This document shows, piece by piece, positions 5,637-8,338 of a DNA stretch of 8,338 nucleotides. Below the pieces are notes generated by a model. It was not told where the DNA came from, did no database searches, and saw only the letters and a list, made by a program, of their open reading frames with translations. The stretch lies in contig PXTQ01000033.1 in NCBI GenBank assembly GCA_003022505.1, positions 1 to 8,338 on the forward strand. The letters run 5' to 3'. The translations under genes and the position numbers were made by a program. The stretch's first letter is position 1; each line of letters starts with the position of its first letter. The stretch is from Bacteroidetes bacterium QS_8_64_10 (GTDB lineage Bacteria; Bacteroidota; Rhodothermia; Rhodothermales; Salinibacteraceae).

Positions 5637-6228
5637 ATGCCTGAAAAGTCTCTCAAAAAGAGCCTGGGCCTACTCGGGGTCTATGCCATCGCCACGGGCG
5701 CAACCTGAGCGCAGGGTTCTTCCTGCTCCCGGGGCTGGCCGCCGAAAAAGCAGGGCCGGCACTGGTACTGGCCTACCTTCTCGCTGCCCTTCCGCTCATT
5801 CCAGCCATGCTCAGCAAAGTCGAACTGATGACGGCCATGCCGCGTGCGGGTGGCATCTATTACTTTCTTGACCGCAGCCTCGGGTCGGCGCTGGGCACCA
5901 TCGGGGTCTCGAACACGTTCCTGGAGGAGACGAAGCTGGGCGTGACGCCCATGGCACGCGGGGCGGCCCTGCCGCACATGCGCCTGCACGGCCCGAACGC
6001 GCCGCACATCTTGCTTCTGCGCGCCCGCGAAGGGGGGACGATGAACGCCGCGGGCCACCTGCGAGGCGACGACCCGGAAGCGCAGGCCGTGCACGCGCGC
6101 GCCCCCTCGTGATCAGCCCCGAAGATGAGCCGCGTCAGCACCTGCGCCTCATGGCGCGCCTGGCCGAGCGGATCGAGGACGAGGCCTTCCTGAACGCCTG
6201 GCCGCGACCGGTTCGGTTAACGATTTGA
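5637..6228 (+). pseudogene. Remnant of an APC-family amino-acid permease with C-terminal PTS EIIA type-2 domain
   Basis: ATG at 5637 opens MPEKSLKKSLGLLGVYAIAT, a typical APC permease N-terminus, but stops at 5706-5708. Supplying one C in the run at 5704-5705 restores LSAGFFLLPGLAAEKAG and PRAGGIYYFLDRSLG (to about 5918), that is helices 1-2. Then, in the same frame, the sequence jumps to a PTS EIIA type-2 domain: TPMARGAALPHMRL, where the His of LPH is the normal phosphorylation site. A TGA at 6110-6112 stops this frame. One extra C in the C5 run at 6102-6106 restores LVISPEDEPRQHLRLMARLA and on to a stop at 6226-6228. The rest of the permease membrane core is missing, and the EIIA C-terminus seems cut short. 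Such permease-EIIA fusions are inferred as the parent. No other function is expected; sequencing error could explain the frameshifts but not the internal deletion. Confidence 0.82.
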
Positions 6229-6274
6229 TAACCTGCGCCGGGAATCCAAGATGCGCTCTATAAATACAATTCGC

Positions 6275-6306
6275 TTGACCTGGGCCGCCGATTCGTGTTA
6301 CGTTAG
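6275..6306 (+). promoter_or_regulatory. Candidate pstS promoter
   Basis: TTGACC at 6275-6280 is followed after 18 bases by TACGTTAG at 6299-6306. This fits a sigma-70 -35 box and also approximates the Bacteroidota -7 element TAnnTTTG with one mismatch. Transcription would begin near 6312-6318. That leaves almost no leader before ATG at 6319 but a normal short leader before ATG at 6343. No Pho box was identified. Confidence 0.45.
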
Positions 6307-6342
6307 TGTACCTCGGTCATGCGAACGAGCCCACCGGAATCC

Positions 6343-7407
6343 ATGAAGCGTCTTTCCTTTTTCCGTCTTTGCCCCCTTGTCTCGTTGTATGCGACCATCG
6401 CCGTGATTGCAGCGCTCCTGCTGGCCGGGTGCGGTGGCGGCGCGGGGAGCGGCACGGTGCGCGTGGACGGCTCCTCGACCGTCTTTCCGATCACCGAGGC
6501 CGTATCTGAGAGGTTTCAGGAAAAGAATCGGCGCGCGCGTGTCACGGTGGGCGTCAGCGGCACGGGCGGCGGCTTCTCCAAGTTCGTGCGCGGAGAGACG
6601 GACGTCAACGACGCCTCGCGGCCCATCACGGCTCAGGAGCTGCAAAAAGCTAAGGAGAACAACATCCGGTTCATCGAGCTACCCGTGGCCTACGACGGGC
6701 TGGCCGTCATGACGAACACGAAAAACGACTGGCTCCAGTGCCTGAAGACCGAGGAACTCCGGCAGATCTGGAAGCCGGGCAGCAACGTCGATACGTGGAG
6801 CGACGTGCGCGACGCCTTCCCCGACCGGCCCGTCAAGCTCTACGGCTCCGGCACGGCCAGCGGCACCTACGATTACTTCACGGAAGCCGTGATGGGCGAG
6901 GCCGATGCCAGCCGCACCGACTTTACGGCCAGCGAGGACGACAACGTGCTGGTGCAAGGCATTCAGGGCGATCCGGGGGCGCTCGGCTTTTTCGGGCTGT
7001 CGTATTATCTAAATAATCAGAAGCAGTTGAAGCTGATCGAGATTGACAACGGCGACGGATGCGTGAAGCCGAGCGAGAAAACGGTGCGCACGGGCAAGTA
7101 CCAGCCGCTCTCGCGCCCGCTGTTCATCTACGTGCGTCGGAAAAGCGCCCGCGACTCGGTGGTGCAGGCGTTTACCAATTTCTATCTGGAGAACGCGGGC
7201 GACCTGGCGCAGCGGGTGGGCTACGTCCCGCTTCAGCAAAACGAATACAAGCTGGTGCAGCAGCGCTTCGAGAATCGCACCACCGGCAGCATGTTCGGCG
7301 GCAAAGGCGCGAAGGTGGACGTCTCGCTGGAAACGCTACTCAAGGGCGGCAGCAGCGCCTCCGACTCAACGGCGGCGGCTTCCGCTGACACGGCTTCTTC
7401 TTCGTGA
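6343..7407 (+). CDS. pstS: PstS phosphate-binding lipoprotein of the Pst ABC transporter
   Basis: PstS captures phosphate outside the inner membrane and hands it to the PstCA permease. From ATG 6343 the protein has 354 residues and a lipoprotein signal: MKR, a hydrophobic stretch, and lipobox LLAGC with the acylated Cys at residue 30. Phosphate-binding signatures follow: DGSSTVFPITEAV (42-54), VSGTGGGFSKF (71-81) with ETDVNDASRPI (85-95), and YGSGTASGTYDYF (167-179). The C-terminal ~20 residues are a Ser/Ala-rich tail unlikely to be part of the fold. ATG at 6319 in the same frame would add eight residues. It is disfavoured because the promoter candidate sits only about 13 bases before it and the signal peptide starts naturally at MKR. 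pstC follows after 174 bases. Expression is probably induced by phosphate starvation, as for the family, though no Pho box was seen. Confidence 0.93.
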   Translation: MKRLSFFRLCPLVSLYATIAVIAALLLAGCGGGAGSGTVRVDGSSTVFPITEAVSERFQEKNRRARVTVGVSGTGGGFSKFVRGETDVNDASRPITAQELQKAKENNIRFIELPVAYDGLAVMTNTKNDWLQCLKTEELRQIWKPGSNVDTWSDVRDAFPDRPVKLYGSGTASGTYDYFTEAVMGEADASRTDFTASEDDNVLVQGIQGDPGALGFFGLSYYLNNQKQLKLIEIDNGDGCVKPSEKTVRTGKYQPLSRPLFIYVRRKSARDSVVQAFTNFYLENAGDLAQRVGYVPLQQNEYKLVQQRFENRTTGSMFGGKGAKVDVSLETLLKGGSSASDSTAAASADTASSS

Positions 7408-7450
7408 TGCGTAAGGCAGCCTGTAGTTGACGTTGGCGCGATGAGAATCC

Positions 7451-7478
7451 GCGGTCTGCTATCCGCCGTCAGCGGTCC
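7451..7478 (+). repeat. 7-bp-phased repeat in the pstS-pstC spacer
   Basis: Four 7-base units start at 7451, 7458, 7465 and 7472, with TC recurring exactly at 7455, 7462, 7469 and 7476; the motif is near GCCGTCC. It lies 44 bases after the pstS stop. The remaining spacer to 7581 shows no other clear element. Confidence 0.65.
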
Positions 7479-7581
7479 TGCGAAGCGCCGCTCACGCAAT
7501 ACGATGCGGTTACTATGAGCAAAACGGTCACGCCAGCCTAATCAGTATCTGACGAAGTACTCACCGACAGGCCCGCCCCGC

Positions 7582-8338
7582 ATGGAACCCTCGCAGACGC
7601 AGCCGGCTACCGCAGCGCCCCCGACGGAGGAGAAGCCGTCCCCCTACGAGGAGCCGCCCGCGCTGGACCGCAGTGTGCAGAACAGCCTGAAGGAGCGCGC
7701 CATCGAGTACACCCTCGGCGCGTGCGCGCTCACCAGCGTGCTTACCACGTTCGGCATCGCGGCGGTGCTCGTCGTGCAGTCGATCCCGTTCTTCGCCGAG
7801 GTGCCGCTCACCTCGTTCTTCGGCGAGACGCAGTGGACGCCGGAGTTCGCCGACACGCATTACGGCATCTGGCCGCTTCTGGTCGGCACGCTCCTCATTA
7901 CCGGCATCAGTGCGGTGGTGGCGTTGCCGCTGGGCCTGTTCAGCGCCGTATACATCAGCGAGTACGCCTCGCGCGGCGTGCGCCGCTGGCTCAAGCCCGC
8001 CCTGGAGATCCTGGCGGGCGTGCCCACGGTGGTCTACGGCTACTTCGCACTCACCTTCGTGACGCCAATCCTGGACTACGTGGTGCCGGGCCTGAGCACC
8101 TACAACGCCCTGAGCGCGGGCCTGGTCGTCGGCATCATGATTATCCCGATGGTGGCCTCGATCAGCGAAGACGCCCTGCAGGCCGTGCCGCGCTCCATCG
8201 GGCACGGCGGCTACGCCCTCGGCGCGACGAAGATCGAGGTGGTAAGCCGCATCGTGGTGCCGGGCGCTTTGGGCGGCATCGTGGCGGGCTTCATCCTGGC
8301 GCTCTCGCGGGCCATCGGCGAGACCATGATCGTCACCA
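7582..8338 (+). CDS. pstC: PstC phosphate ABC transporter permease, 3' end off the right edge
   Basis: PstC pairs with PstA to form the membrane channel that carries phosphate delivered by PstS, powered by PstB. The 252 codons seen start with a Pro/Glu-rich, probably cytoplasmic tail (residues 1-30). A first membrane helix spans about 43-66. The MetI-like permease domain begins near residue 95 (HYGIWPLLVGTLLITGIS). Family stretches PLGLFSAVYISEYAS (116-130), LAGVPTVVYGYF (144-155) and the ATPase-contact loop with EDALQAVPRS and ALGATKIEVVSRIVVP (196-227) are intact, ending in SRAIGETMIVT. A PstC normally runs on for several dozen more residues. ATG at 7582 is the first start consistent with the frame. 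Order pstS-pstC is the standard operon order, so pstA and pstB are expected next. Confidence 0.93.
   Translation, partial: MEPSQTQPATAAPPTEEKPSPYEEPPALDRSVQNSLKERAIEYTLGACALTSVLTTFGIAAVLVVQSIPFFAEVPLTSFFGETQWTPEFADTHYGIWPLLVGTLLITGISAVVALPLGLFSAVYISEYASRGVRRWLKPALEILAGVPTVVYGYFALTFVTPILDYVVPGLSTYNALSAGLVVGIMIIPMVASISEDALQAVPRSIGHGGYALGATKIEVVSRIVVPGALGGIVAGFILALSRAIGETMIVT

Noticed and set aside
6259..6270. TATAAA and TACAAT as -10 boxes for pstS
   Set aside because: No acceptable -35 box lies 16-19 bases upstream; the pair at 6275-6306 is better spaced.
7561..8205. 214-codon minus-strand open frame opposite pstC
   Set aside because: It is Arg/His/Gly-rich with no family features, and the plus strand has unmistakable PstC sequence over the same bases.

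Overview
The window looks like a chromosomal segment of a high-GC member of the Bacteroidota/Rhodothermota (Salinibacter- or Rhodothermus-like). This is inference. It rests on the high GC content, on the absence of a recognisable Shine-Dalgarno sequence before any start codon examined, on one promoter candidate with a TAnnTTTG-like element, and on the gene content. No rRNA, tRNA, CRISPR array, insertion sequence or phage gene was found.

Left end, minus strand: a GT4-type glycosyltransferase of the DUF3524/GTDC1 family (queuosine-tRNA mannosyltransferase family) runs off the left edge. It overlaps by 4 bases a small 77-residue protein of unknown function. The glycosyltransferase lacks its usual N-terminal segment; in its place is a 7-bp-phased repeat tract. 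A 354-bp divergent spacer follows, holding an 8-bp-phased repeat.

Middle, plus strand: comF (zinc ribbon plus phosphoribosyltransferase-like domain), a 359-bp spacer built of 7- and 8-bp-phased repeats and inverted repeats, a 70-residue single-span small protein, then ktrB and ktrA, which together make an RCK-gated K+ uptake channel. ktrB carries an exact 28-bp in-frame direct repeat at its 5' end. A short TPR protein follows. After it comes the wreck of an APC-type amino-acid permease joined to a PTS EIIA type-2 domain: the transmembrane core is deleted and there are two single-base frameshifts, both in C runs.

Right end, plus strand: pstS (phosphate-binding lipoprotein) with a promoter candidate, a 174-bp spacer with another 7-bp-phased repeat, and the first 252 codons of pstC, the permease of the same phosphate ABC transporter. 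pstA, pstB and perhaps phoU would be expected beyond the right edge.

The most unusual thing here is not a gene. At least seven tracts in five non-coding spacers (or gene edges) are made of degenerate 7-bp or 8-bp units in strict phase, each tract with its own motif. Some are arranged head-to-head so that they can form large imperfect hairpins, and one sits exactly where the glycosyltransferase has lost its N-terminus.
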